In this document: one piece after another, positions 1 to 8,510 of the stretch
How the letters are laid out: each line of letters starts with the position of its first letter
Position numbering within the stretch: the stretch's first letter is position 1
Assembly: GCF_030548295.1 (NCBI RefSeq)
Contig: NZ_JAUOSB010000017.1
Coordinates: forward strand, 1 to 54,829
DNA length: 54,829 bases
Direction: 5' to 3'
From: Wenyingzhuangia sp. 2_MG-2023
Lineage (GTDB): Bacteria > Bacteroidota > Bacteroidia > Flavobacteriales > Flavobacteriaceae
Made by a program: the position numbers and the translations under genes
Notes under the pieces: generated by a model
Databases searched by the model: none
What the model was told of the DNA's origin: nothing
The model's input: only the letters and a program-made list of their open reading frames with translations

Positions 1-40
1 TTGAAAATAATTTTTTCATAGTTTAGTTTAGTTAGTACAG

Positions 41-75
41 AAACCTTCAGCTTCCCTCGCTGAAGGTTTTTGTTT
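41..75 (+). terminator. Intrinsic terminator of a gene left of the window
   Basis: An 11-bp stem (41-51 with 59-69) encloses a 7-base loop and is followed by T-rich sequence on the plus strand. It would end a plus-strand gene lying left of the window. It also sits just beyond the stop of the minus-strand permease, but the T-tract favours plus-strand use. Confidence 0.8.
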
Positions 76-1311
76 TTATGAGAACTTTACCGATTTGGCT
101 GGAGTAATTTTGGTAATAATAATTGACGGAATCAGCATCATCGCAACACAGAGTAACAACGTTCCTATATTTAAAAACAATACATGATAAAAAGTAAGAT
201 ATACAGGTGCTACATGTACATAATAACTGTTAGGGTCTAAGGTTATCCACTCAAATTGATACTGTAAAAACAATAACAAAAGCCCCACTGCATTTCCAAT
301 CAACAAGCCTCTACCTACAATATAAGAAGCATTGTACAAAAATATTTTACGAATAGACCAACTGTTAGCTCCCAAAGTTTTCAACACCCCAATCAACTGT
401 GTTCTCTCTAAAATCAAGACGAGTAAAGCCGTAATCATATTAATTCCCGCTACCACAATCATAATAATTACAATAATTGCAATGTTTCCATCAAACAAGC
501 TCAGCCATTCAAAAATCTGAGGAAACTGCTCAAACAAGCTTCTACTATCTAAAGTAGAATCAATTTTTTGATAAATCTCTTTTGATTTAACATCTATCTG
601 ATCAAAATCTTCTATAAATACTTCAAAACCTCCTACCGCATCTGCTTCCCATTTGTTCAATCTTCTTACTTGATTGATATCTCCAATTATCAAACTTTTA
701 TCAAACTCATCAAAACCTGTATCAAAAACACCTACAACTTTAAAAATTCTTCTACTTGGCAACGCATTGCTATTTTCTTGCACAAAAAAAGTATCAAACT
801 TATCTCCCAAGGTCAATTGCATTCTGTCCGAAATCTTTTTTGATATCAACACTTCACTAGACAATTCATTCCCATAAACAGGCAAATTTCCTATTTTTAA
901 ATATTCTTTAAAAAAAGACCAATCGTAATCTGTTCCAACTCCTTTTAAAATCACACCTTCAAAATCACTCTCTGTTCTAATGATTCCTGGTCTTGTTGCA
1001 AAAACCTGTATATGTTTAATTCCAGAAACGTCCTTAAATTCAGGATAAAAATTTTGTTGTAAATTTATTGGTGATTGTGTTGTCTTGGATTGGTTGTTGT
1101 CATAATTGCTAATAACCACATGTCCGTTGAAGCCTGCTACTTTTTCTCGAATTTTTTTTTGCAGCCCTACACCTGTTGCTATAGAAATCAACATCATAAT
1201 CAACCCCAACGCAATAGCGCTAATTGCTATTTTTATTATTGGAGATGAAATACTATTTTTATACTCTTGAGACTTGGTTAATCTGGTCGCTATAAATAAT
1301 TCAAAATTCAA
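76..1311 (-). CDS. LolC/LolE-type (FtsX family) ABC transporter permease
   Basis: Inner-membrane permease of the MacB/LolCDE class. It has an N-terminal membrane anchor (about residues 30-52), a large periplasmic domain, then three further hydrophobic segments in the last 140 residues, ending in a basic tail. In this family the complex uses ATP to release lipoproteins or move substrates across the envelope; the substrate cannot be read from the sequence. No ATPase gene is adjacent, which is usual for Flavobacteriaceae. The open frame reaches a GTG at 1323, but the TTG at 1311 gives the N-terminus MNFELFIATRL typical of the family and is preferred. A TAnnTTTG-like element on the minus strand (1338-1345) would start a transcript near 1331, consistent with that start. 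Confidence 0.85.
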   Translation of the reverse strand: MNFELFIATRLTKSQEYKNSISSPIIKIAISAIALGLIMMLISIATGVGLQKKIREKVAGFNGHVVISNYDNNQSKTTQSPINLQQNFYPEFKDVSGIKHIQVFATRPGIIRTESDFEGVILKGVGTDYDWSFFKEYLKIGNLPVYGNELSSEVLISKKISDRMQLTLGDKFDTFFVQENSNALPSRRIFKVVGVFDTGFDEFDKSLIIGDINQVRRLNKWEADAVGGFEVFIEDFDQIDVKSKEIYQKIDSTLDSRSLFEQFPQIFEWLSLFDGNIAIIVIIMIVVAGINMITALLVLILERTQLIGVLKTLGANSWSIRKIFLYNASYIVGRGLLIGNAVGLLLLFLQYQFEWITLDPNSYYVHVAPVYLTFYHVLFLNIGTLLLCVAMMLIPSIIITKITPAKSVKFS

Positions 1312-1332
1312 TTGCTTATGCACTTTAAATGG

Positions 1333-2511
1333 ATGTTCAAAAATACATTTTTAATTCATGTATTTTTCTTATTGGCTGTTTTATCCTCGTGCAAGGCTCA
1401 AAATAACCCACAAACAAAAAATATTATAGTTGCTGCCAATAGAACCGAACTGTATTTACCTCTTTTACAAGCTAAAAAAGTGGGAATTGTGGCCAATCAA
1501 ACTTCTGTGATATTTAAAAATACGGGATACACACATCTTATAGATTCCCTTTTGCAACGAAACATTTCCATTCAAAAAGTTTTTTCTCCAGAACACGGAT
1601 TTAGAGGGACTGCTGATGCGGCCGAAAAAGTTAACAACAGTGTGGATGTAACAACTCAACTACCTATTGTATCTTTGTATGGAAAACACAAAAAACCTAC
1701 TACTGAAGATTTGAAAGGCATTGACTTAATGATTTTTGACATTCAAGACGTTGGAGTTCGTTTTTACACCTATATTTCTACATTGCATTATGTGATGGAA
1801 GCTTGTGCTGAGAACCAAATTCCATTATTAGTTTTAGACAGACCAAACCCTAACGGACACTATGTAGATGGTCCTATGCTCAATCCAAAATACAGTTCTT
1901 TTGTAGGAAAACACCCTGTTCCTTTAGTCTACGGAATGACTATTGGTGAATACGCAACTATGATTAACGGTGAAAAATGGCTAGCAAATCAAATTCAGTG
2001 TGATTTGACTCTGATTCCTTTGTCTAATTACAATCACAACAGTAGCTACCACTTGCCTATTAGACCCTCTCCAAATTTGCCAAATGACAAAGCTATCAAC
2101 CTATACCCGAGTCTAGGTTTTTTTGAAGGAACTCCTATAAATGCTGGTAGAGGAACAACGTATCAATTTCAACGTTACGGAAGTTCTTCTTTTCCAAAAA
2201 CAAATTTTTACTACACACCCAAACCCAATTACGGTAGCAAATACCCTAAAGATGACGCTAAAATTTGTTATGGAGTAAATTTGACAAACACCCAAAAACT
2301 ATCTAAAGTATCTATGGATTGGTTGGTAGATGCGTATCATAAATATCCTGACAAAACTGCTTTTTTTGGAAAAACCTTTACCATACATGCTGGAGATACT
2401 ATTTTAGAATACCAATTAAAAAATGGGTTTACGGCAAAAGAAATAGAACAGAGTTGGCAAAGTAAAACCCAGATTTTTAAAAAGTTAAGAAAAAAATACT
2501 TGGTTTATTAA
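1333..2511 (+). CDS. namZ: Exo-beta-N-acetylmuramidase NamZ-type lipoprotein (DUF1343)
   Basis: Member of the DUF1343 family (GH171). Characterised NamZ enzymes release MurNAc from the non-reducing end of peptidoglycan fragments, serving cell-wall recycling or scavenging. Family signatures are visible: VGIVANQTSV, VFSPEHGFRG, and FDIQDVGVRFYTY. The N-terminus is a lipoprotein signal with lipobox LSSC followed by KAQ, so the protein is probably anchored in the envelope. Possible ATG starts lie at 1312, 1318 and 1333; 1333 gives the most normal signal peptide. The gene diverges from the permease with only about 20 bases between the preferred starts. Length is normal for the family. Confidence 0.88.
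   Translation: MFKNTFLIHVFFLLAVLSSCKAQNNPQTKNIIVAANRTELYLPLLQAKKVGIVANQTSVIFKNTGYTHLIDSLLQRNISIQKVFSPEHGFRGTADAAEKVNNSVDVTTQLPIVSLYGKHKKPTTEDLKGIDLMIFDIQDVGVRFYTYISTLHYVMEACAENQIPLLVLDRPNPNGHYVDGPMLNPKYSSFVGKHPVPLVYGMTIGEYATMINGEKWLANQIQCDLTLIPLSNYNHNSSYHLPIRPSPNLPNDKAINLYPSLGFFEGTPINAGRGTTYQFQRYGSSSFPKTNFYYTPKPNYGSKYPKDDAKICYGVNLTNTQKLSKVSMDWLVDAYHKYPDKTAFFGKTFTIHAGDTILEYQLKNGFTAKEIEQSWQSKTQIFKKLRKKYLVY
1338..1345 (-). promoter_or_regulatory. TAnnTTTG -7 element for the LolC/E-type gene
   Basis: Plus-strand CAAAAATA reads TATTTTTG on the minus strand, matching the Bacteroidota -7 element. It lies about 27 bases before the proposed TTG start and within the first codons of the divergent gene. 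No clear -33 TTG was found at the usual spacing. Confidence 0.4.
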
Positions 2512-2614
2512 AACTCAAAGCTAAAAAAGTGTGTTTTTTGTACCAAAATCCAACTTTATTTATAACTTTAAACAAAAACAATCACCCCAGATTGTATGCT
2601 ATACCCAAAACCCC

Positions 2615-2836
2615 ATGAGTTCTAAAACGTCTATTTATACGTGCATCACTATTTTAGATGCTTATCATTTAAAAAATGCAATTCAAAGAGTGTCAGCTAT
2701 TTCTGTTGTTATTGATAAAACAAATAATCAATATAAACTCTATGTAAGCAGTAGTAACTACACAAAAGCAACAGTTATTGTCCAGAACAATCTTAGAACC
2801 TTACCAAGCTTAAGATCCGTAACATTCTCTAGATAA
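2615..2836 (+). CDS. Small hypothetical protein, 73 aa
   Basis: An open frame from the first ATG gives a 73-residue protein with no signal peptide or membrane segment. The frame extends upstream to a GTG at 2531, but those residues look non-coding. The C-terminal half (QYKLYVSSSNYTKATVIVQ...) faintly recalls the alternating pattern of small alpha/beta ligand-binding folds such as SPOR, but too weakly to assign. It lies about 100 bp after the muramidase and converges with the next gene. It could be spurious. Confidence 0.35.
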   Translation: MSSKTSIYTCITILDAYHLKNAIQRVSAISVVIDKTNNQYKLYVSSSNYTKATVIVQNNLRTLPSLRSVTFSR

Positions 2837-2907
2837 TTATAAATAATCACTTATATTTCAGTAGCTTAAAAAAGTAATTTTCAAAATTAACATTTGACAC
2901 ACACTAA

Positions 2908-3243
2908 TTATACCAATCTAAGCACAAAACCCTTATAGGTTAGTTTTAGGTGTTTTACTGGATAAGAATGATTATTAACGCATAAGGTAATTTTAGTTAC
3001 TTGTGAAAAATTTTGAATGGTAGCACTCAATTTTTTCTGTAAATACAAATCTTCAATTTCATAAAAAGTGAATTGAGTTGTTTTGTCTTCAATTTCATCC
3101 TTATCTAAGCCCTTCATCAACTCAAAAGACAATGTTAAAATATTTTGATGTATTTCTGCTTGAAACCTTTTTCCAAAGAACTGCAATTCAGAAACATCAT
3201 CGGAATAACATGTCCCAAAAAATTTAGACAATTTTAGAATCAT
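2908..3243 (-). CDS. Hypothetical protein, 111 aa
   Basis: Unrecognised small soluble protein starting at an ATG. It has no signal peptide or membrane segment and only one cysteine. Alternating hydrophobic stretches in its second half suggest beta structure. It starts 14 bases after the stop of the YkgJ-type gene, so the two are probably co-transcribed. Confidence 0.65.
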   Translation of the reverse strand: MILKLSKFFGTCYSDDVSELQFFGKRFQAEIHQNILTLSFELMKGLDKDEIEDKTTQFTFYEIEDLYLQKKLSATIQNFSQVTKITLCVNNHSYPVKHLKLTYKGFVLRLV

Positions 3244-3257
3244 AATAAATTTTATAA

Positions 3258-3770
3258 TTACCTAGACTTTCCTGCTAACGGAATTGCGGTTTTCAATGCT
3301 TCAATAATATGGTATGCAGCTGGACATATTTCAGCATTTTTCATGGTCAAATCAGTCAACTGAAAAAACTTTTTTCTATTGGTATGAGGATATTCAGAAC
3401 ACGCTTTAGGTCTAACGTCATAAATAACACAAGTATTATCTCTTTCGTCTAAAAAAGTACAGGGTGCTGATTTTAGCACATAGCAATCATCTGAATCTCT
3501 TTCTAGATACGTATCCATAAACTTTTGCTCTTTCATTTTTAAATGTTTTGCAATACGTTCTATATCTTTTTGAAAAAACATTGGACTTGTAGTTTTACAA
3601 CAATTGGCACAAGTTAAGCAGTCTGTTCTCTCAAATTCTTGATCGTGTAAATCTTGCATTACATAATCTAAATTTTTAGGAATTCTTTTTTTCAACCTCT
3701 TAAAATAAGCAACATTTTCTTTCTTATCTTCAAAAGCTTTTTGAGGCAACGACTTTATTAATTCTTCCAT
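3258..3770 (-). CDS. YkgJ family cysteine-cluster protein
   Basis: Member of the YkgJ (CxxCxxCC) family, thought to bind zinc or an iron-sulfur cluster; the biochemical role is not settled. The sequence shows LTCANCC, then CTFLD, DNTCVIYDVRPKACSEYP and a later ICPAAYH, the usual order of family cysteines. The frame opens further upstream (MNAYFCNMNDKMEEL). A TAnnTTTG match on the minus strand at 3787-3794 places transcription start near 3781, so the ATG at 3770 (MEELIKSLPQ) is preferred. It is first in a two-gene operon with the 111-residue protein. Confidence 0.82.
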   Translation of the reverse strand: MEELIKSLPQKAFEDKKENVAYFKRLKKRIPKNLDYVMQDLHDQEFERTDCLTCANCCKTTSPMFFQKDIERIAKHLKMKEQKFMDTYLERDSDDCYVLKSAPCTFLDERDNTCVIYDVRPKACSEYPHTNRKKFFQLTDLTMKNAEICPAAYHIIEALKTAIPLAGKSR

Positions 3771-3786
3771 TTTATCATTCATATTA

Positions 3787-3794
3787 CAAAAGTA
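3787..3794 (-). promoter_or_regulatory. TAnnTTTG -7 element for the YkgJ-type operon
   Basis: CAAAAGTA on the plus strand reads TACTTTTG on the minus strand. It lies inside the longest open frame of the YkgJ-type gene and therefore argues for the internal start at 3770. Confidence 0.45.
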
Positions 3795-3963
3795 AGCATT
3801 CAAAATTTCATACTCTCATTTTATTTATCCCACTTCTATTCACCTAAAGCACTTATTATTTAAAAAAAACAGAAAACACATATGTATTCTTAAAATACTC
3901 ATATGTTCAATCATAAAAGCTAAGATCCTCGTTGTTTTGTTCTATAACTTAAAACAATTTATT

Positions 3964-5175
3964 ATGATAAAAAAAATACTTTTTTCTATTGCTTTTATAG
4001 CAACTACATTGACTTTTGGTCAAGTAAACACTATTACAATTTCAACATCTGCAGGTGCTGGGTTGACTGAATTAGTTGTCTCTGAAAATGGTTTCTTTTT
4101 AGATAGAACCGCACCAGATACATACGCTCAAGTAGACGTAATAATTACATCTACTGTGGTTTTTACAGGGTTAACAGAACCTGTTACTTACGATGATATT
4201 TATTTTCCTTTAAAGACAAAAGAAGATGATATTACCAACCCTAACAAACACGTATTTAGACCTGCTATAGGAAATTTAACCGACGAACTTAAAAGCTCTT
4301 CTGTACTAGTAGATGAAGTAAGAACTAGAACCTGGGTAATAGATCAACTAGAACTCAACCCTGTAGCTAGTGCGGTTCCTCCTGTTGTTGGAGAAACAAT
4401 TGAATATTTAACTTCTGGAGGTGGTGTTGGAACCATTCAAGTACCTAGAACTCCTATTGTTATTGTTCCATCTTACACCATTCCATCCGACGAAAAACAC
4501 GTGTATGAATTTAATAACGATGGTGATTTTGAAGACTTTACAAACAATACAGACTGTACAACTTCAGTATCAGGGGGATTCTTAACCATATCAAACACTA
4601 CAGCAGACGTTTCTTCTTACGTTATCAAAAATTCTTTGACAACCTATGTAGATGCAGACACCTATAAATATGCTCACGTTTTTTACAGAAATACTTCAAA
4701 AAACACACAGTTTAGACTTGAATTTACATCTCCAACTGGAGCTAGTGGAAACCAAAACGCAATTATCGCAGAAATGGGAATATCAGATGCTTTAGAGGTT
4801 GTAAAAATTAATTTAGGAGCTAAAACAGAATGGGCAGGAAACGTAACAACATTAAAATTAATTCCAAGAGTAAATAATACAACTTCTTTTGCTGGTGATT
4901 TTTTTATTGATAGAATTGAATTTTCCGCTACAACAACCTTAAGTAGCTCTTCTCCTAGTTTTAAAAACATAACAGTGTATCCTAATCCAACCACTGGAAT
5001 TATCAATATTTCAGACATTTCTAATATCAACGGAGACATCATGGTTTCTAATGTTTTAGGTCAAGTTGTAAAAACAATAGAAGCTAGCACAACTATAGAC
5101 ATTTCCGATTTGCCACAAGGAATTTATTTCTTACAAACAGAAAACTCATTGATTAAAAAAATAATCAAAAAATAA
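3964..5175 (+). CDS. Secreted protein with T9SS type A sorting domain
   Basis: Secreted protein of about 403 residues. It starts at the ATG at 3964 with a signal peptide (MIKKILFSIAFIATTLTFGQ). The last 70 residues are a type IX secretion C-terminal domain: ITVYPNPTTGIINIS, a VLGQVV strand, DLPQGIYFL and a lysine-rich end. Such domains route proteins through the outer membrane to the surface or medium. A central region beginning near YEFNNDGDFEDF looks like a beta-sandwich of the carbohydrate-binding type, but no catalytic motif was recognised, so the function is open. A strong terminator follows, indicating a single-gene unit. Confidence 0.85.
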   Translation: MIKKILFSIAFIATTLTFGQVNTITISTSAGAGLTELVVSENGFFLDRTAPDTYAQVDVIITSTVVFTGLTEPVTYDDIYFPLKTKEDDITNPNKHVFRPAIGNLTDELKSSSVLVDEVRTRTWVIDQLELNPVASAVPPVVGETIEYLTSGGGVGTIQVPRTPIVIVPSYTIPSDEKHVYEFNNDGDFEDFTNNTDCTTSVSGGFLTISNTTADVSSYVIKNSLTTYVDADTYKYAHVFYRNTSKNTQFRLEFTSPTGASGNQNAIIAEMGISDALEVVKINLGAKTEWAGNVTTLKLIPRVNNTTSFAGDFFIDRIEFSATTTLSSSSPSFKNITVYPNPTTGIINISDISNINGDIMVSNVLGQVVKTIEASTTIDISDLPQGIYFLQTENSLIKKIIKK

Positions 5176-5212
5176 GCTATGGTATAACATACTATCAGTT
5201 TACTAATTTCTC

Positions 5213-5246
5213 AAAAGCCGTTAAATTCAATTTTAACGGCTTTTTT
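5213..5246 (+). terminator. Intrinsic terminator after the T9SS protein
   Basis: Stem of AAGCCGTTAAA paired with TTTAACGGCTT across a short loop, followed by a run of six T residues. It lies 38 bases after the stop codon of the T9SS protein. Confidence 0.88.
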
Positions 5247-5256
5247 ATGTCCGCTT

Positions 5257-5270
5257 GTGACAATTATCAT
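5257..5270. promoter_or_regulatory. Crp/Fnr-type operator upstream of the hemN operon
   Basis: The site reads GTGACAATTATCAT and contains TGA-N6-TCA, the half-site spacing of Crp/Fnr-family operators. Its centre is at 5263.5, which is 29.5 bases from the near edge of the TAnnTTTG element at 5293-5300. That places it around -43 from the expected transcription start, a class II activator position. The same motif at the same distance precedes ccoS (21682-21695). Confidence 0.68.
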
Positions 5271-5292
5271 TTTTCTATAGAGGGTTAGCTAA

Positions 5293-5300
5293 TAATTTTG
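5293..5300 (+). promoter_or_regulatory. TAnnTTTG -7 element of the hemN operon
   Basis: TAATTTTG matches the Bacteroidota -7 consensus exactly. Transcription would begin near 5307, giving a 20-base leader to the ATG at 5327. No -33 TTG is seen at the usual spacing, consistent with an activator-dependent promoter. Confidence 0.62.
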
Positions 5301-5326
5301 TTCTTAATCAATACCCAATCATACAC

Positions 5327-7108
5327 ATGGAAAAACATACCTTTCATATACCCGTTATGGGAATAGGTTATACAGCAGATAGCCCTTTAAAAGTTGCTCC
5401 TTATGGAATAGATTCTGTCATTTCATTGGTTGATGATATTTTATTAGAAAAACTTAGAAAATATTACACACAGTTAAACAATCTTAAATACACAGAAATC
5501 ACCGATAAAACTATTGATTATAGAGCCATCAGAATTACTGCTTATCTAAATTTAGTGCACGATTTGGTTCAAGAAAAAATCAATAAGTTAAAAAACGTAA
5601 CCACGTTAAAATGTCACACCCTGGCAGACTATATCAACCACCTACCTACTCCTTCCTATTTAAAACAGCAACTTCAAAACAGTAAAAATGTAGCAGAAGT
5701 ACAACAATTGATTCGAGAAAATTTATATCAAGGAGCTATTGACGTTAATATTATGACCAAAGTAGACAAAACCAATTATGAAAACAGAGAGGTTTTGCCA
5801 ATTGAGTTCAACGATGCACATGCTGCATTGAGAGGTTTTGCCAATTCCAAACTCAACTCATCTGTTGTTTTTTCCGCAGGAATGAATCCAAGACTGTACA
5901 ATTACCTAGCTACACTTGAAGGTTTTTTCCCTGATGATTTTGGAAACTTTCCAAAGAAAATTATTTTAAAAGTGAGCGATTATCGTTCCGCAATTATTCA
6001 AGGTAAATATTTGGCTAAAAAAGGGTTGTGGGTTTCTGAATACAGAGTAGAATCTGGTTTGAATTGTGGAGGTCATGCCTTTGCTACCGATGGTTTTTTA
6101 ATGGGACCTGTGTTAGAAGAATTTAAAGAAAATAGAGAACAGCTTTACAACGATACTTACGAGCTATTTTCCAATGCGCTTCGTTCTAAAAACAAAGAGG
6201 TCAGTCTTAACAAACCTGTTTTAAAAATATCAGCTCAAGGTGGTGTGGGTACTGCAGAAGAACATCAATTTTTATTAGAAACTTATCAATTGGATTCTAT
6301 TGGTTGGGGATCTCCTTTTTTATTGGTTCCAGAAGCAACTACAGTAGATGACAACACACTACAACAATTAGCAACTGCCAAAGAAAAAGATGTTTATCTA
6401 AGTAATATTTCTCCGCTAGGTGTACGCTTTAACAACCTAATAGGAAACACCAAAGACGAAAAAAAACAAGAAAACATTTTAAAAAACAGACCTGGAAGCG
6501 CTTGTCCCAAAAGACATGTTGCTCTTAATCAAGAATTTAAGAAAGAAGGTCTTTGCATTGCTTCTAGGGAATATCAATATTTAAAAATAAAGCAACTTCA
6601 AGAAAATGAATCTTTAAGTCCTATTCAACTAAACAAAGAAATTAACAAAGTAACCGAAAAATCATGTATTTGTGTTGGTTTGGGAACTTCTGCCCTACTG
6701 GCTTACGGAATTTCAACCAAAATAGAAGGTACAGGAGTATCGGTATGTCCGGGTCCTAACATAGCTTATTTTGATAAAAAAGTAAGTCTATTAGAAATGA
6801 TGAATCATATTTATGGAAAGAAGAATCTTTTACAAAATACCCAAAGACCTCATCTATTTGTCAAAGAATTGAACCTGTATTTAAACTATTTAGACGAGCA
6901 ACTTGAATTGGCTAAAGAGGATCTAACGTTGCAACAAAACAAATACTTAAACCGATTTACAGAAAATTTACAAAAAGGGATTGTTTATTATCAGCAAATT
7001 TTTCAAGATCAATTCAACAATCTATTTCAATCGGCAACATTAAACAGGTTGAAAGCACAATTTGAAGAATTAAAAAAAATACAACAATTGCAATTACAAG
7101 AAATCTAA
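5327..7108 (+). CDS. Uncharacterised 593-aa protein, TIM-barrel-like, co-transcribed with hemN
   Basis: Not confidently recognised. The protein is soluble, with no signal peptide. Segments ESGLNCGGH (243-250), SAQGGVGTAEEH (302-313) and IGWGSPFLLVPEATT (325-339) locally resemble phosphate- and flavin-binding loops of FMN-dependent TIM barrels such as nitronate monooxygenase; this is inference only. Seven cysteines (96, 247, 393, 410, 447, 449, 474) include C393, C410, CIC at 447-449 and CPGP at 474 in the C-terminal half, which could hold a metal or Fe-S centre. The last 100 residues are strongly helical. It lies 12 bases before hemN and behind a Crp/Fnr-type site, suggesting a redox role linked to haem synthesis or low oxygen. 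Confidence 0.9.
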   Translation: MEKHTFHIPVMGIGYTADSPLKVAPYGIDSVISLVDDILLEKLRKYYTQLNNLKYTEITDKTIDYRAIRITAYLNLVHDLVQEKINKLKNVTTLKCHTLADYINHLPTPSYLKQQLQNSKNVAEVQQLIRENLYQGAIDVNIMTKVDKTNYENREVLPIEFNDAHAALRGFANSKLNSSVVFSAGMNPRLYNYLATLEGFFPDDFGNFPKKIILKVSDYRSAIIQGKYLAKKGLWVSEYRVESGLNCGGHAFATDGFLMGPVLEEFKENREQLYNDTYELFSNALRSKNKEVSLNKPVLKISAQGGVGTAEEHQFLLETYQLDSIGWGSPFLLVPEATTVDDNTLQQLATAKEKDVYLSNISPLGVRFNNLIGNTKDEKKQENILKNRPGSACPKRHVALNQEFKKEGLCIASREYQYLKIKQLQENESLSPIQLNKEINKVTEKSCICVGLGTSALLAYGISTKIEGTGVSVCPGPNIAYFDKKVSLLEMMNHIYGKKNLLQNTQRPHLFVKELNLYLNYLDEQLELAKEDLTLQQNKYLNRFTENLQKGIVYYQQIFQDQFNNLFQSATLNRLKAQFEELKKIQQLQLQEI

Positions 7109-7120
7109 AAACTATTAGTT

Positions 7121-8479
7121 ATGGACATCGATCTTATCAACAAATACAACGTACCTGGACCAAGATACACTAGTTACCCTACGGTACCTCATTGGAATGT
7201 ACAAGACTTTAGATTGACAAAATGGAAAAAAAATCTTTTGGAATCTTATCATAAAAGCAACAAATCACAAGGAATCAGCTTATACATACATCTTCCTTTC
7301 TGTGATAGTATGTGTACTTTTTGTGGCTGTAACAAGAGGATTACTAAAAGACACGATGTAGAATCTCCTTATATAGATGCTGTATTAAAAGAATGGTCTA
7401 TGTATTTGAATCTATTGGATGAAAAACCCGTTATTAAAGAATTACATATTGGAGGGGGAACTCCCACCTTTTTTAGCCCTGAAAATTTAAAAAGTTTGCT
7501 AAGTTGTATTATCAATACCTCAACACTTGCAGAAAATTATGAATTTAGTTTTGAAGGGCACCCAAACAACACTACCAAAGAACATTTACAGACCTTGTTT
7601 GATTTGGGTTTTAAAAGAGTTTCTTTTGGAGTACAAGACTACAACAAAACAGTACAAGCAGCCATCCATAGAATTCAACCTTTTGAAAACGTAAAAAAAG
7701 TAACAGAATGGGCAAGAGAAATAGGTTACACTTCTGTAGGTCATGATATTATTTATGGATTGCCATTTCAAACGCTTACAGATGTAGAAAACACACTAGA
7801 AAAAACCAAGAGTTTGGCTCCAGACAGAATTGCATTTTACAGTTACGCACATGTGCCTTGGTTAAAAGGAAATGGGCAAAGAGGTTACTCTGAAGAAAAC
7901 TTGCCTCAAGGAATAGAAAAACTAATGATGTACGAAACTGGGAAAAAAATATTGAAAAACTACGGGTATTACAATATTGGTATGGATCACTTTTCATTAC
8001 CTACCAACAGTCTGTACCAAGCCTTAAAAAATCATAAACTGCATAGAAACTTTATGGGGTATACACACGCAAAAACAGAGGTGATGATTGGTTTGGGTGT
8101 TTCCTCTATTGGAGATAGCTGGAATAGTTTCTATCAAAACGTAAAAAACATTGAAGAATATCAGGAATTGGTTAAAAACAATATTTTTCCAATTGCCAAA
8201 GGACATATTTCCTCTAAAGAAGACCTTATTATAAGACAGCATATTTTAAACCTAATGTGCCATTACGAAACCAAATGGGATGAAGAAACCTTAAAAAGTA
8301 AAACTCTAGAAAAAGCTCCATTAAAAATGTTTCCTTTACTAAATGATGGATTGATTTCTATTTCTAAGTCTCAAATTAAAGTAACTGATAAAGGAAAACC
8401 ATTTATTCGAAACATTTGCATGGCTATAGACCAATATCTGGGAGATCAACCTCAGAATAAATTTTCAAAAACAGTATAA
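7121..8479 (+). CDS. hemN: Oxygen-independent coproporphyrinogen III oxidase (radical SAM)
   Basis: HemN converts coproporphyrinogen III to protoporphyrinogen IX without oxygen, using SAM radical chemistry in the cytoplasm. The radical SAM cluster motif is C61-x3-C65-x2-C68 within YIHLPFCDSMCTFCGC, preceded by GPRYTSYPT, which is typical of true HemN rather than HemW. Further signs are HIGGGTPTF, SFGVQD and the DHFSLP segment. Length of 452 residues is normal. It follows the unknown 593-residue protein by 12 bases in one operon and is closed by a terminator. The upstream Crp/Fnr-type site fits expression at low oxygen. Confidence 0.95.
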   Translation: MDIDLINKYNVPGPRYTSYPTVPHWNVQDFRLTKWKKNLLESYHKSNKSQGISLYIHLPFCDSMCTFCGCNKRITKRHDVESPYIDAVLKEWSMYLNLLDEKPVIKELHIGGGTPTFFSPENLKSLLSCIINTSTLAENYEFSFEGHPNNTTKEHLQTLFDLGFKRVSFGVQDYNKTVQAAIHRIQPFENVKKVTEWAREIGYTSVGHDIIYGLPFQTLTDVENTLEKTKSLAPDRIAFYSYAHVPWLKGNGQRGYSEENLPQGIEKLMMYETGKKILKNYGYYNIGMDHFSLPTNSLYQALKNHKLHRNFMGYTHAKTEVMIGLGVSSIGDSWNSFYQNVKNIEEYQELVKNNIFPIAKGHISSKEDLIIRQHILNLMCHYETKWDEETLKSKTLEKAPLKMFPLLNDGLISISKSQIKVTDKGKPFIRNICMAIDQYLGDQPQNKFSKTV

Positions 8480-8481
8480 AA

Positions 8482-8510
8482 AAACTCCCTAAGTATAGGG
8501 AGTTTTTTTA
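8482..8510 (+). terminator. Intrinsic terminator after hemN
   Basis: Stem AACTCCCTA with TAGGGAGTT around the loop AGTA, followed by a T run. It begins two bases after the hemN stop. Confidence 0.9.

Noticed and set aside
4683-5042. Open frame of 119 codons on the minus strand
   Set aside because: It is antisense to the T9SS sorting region of the secreted protein and has no recognisable features.
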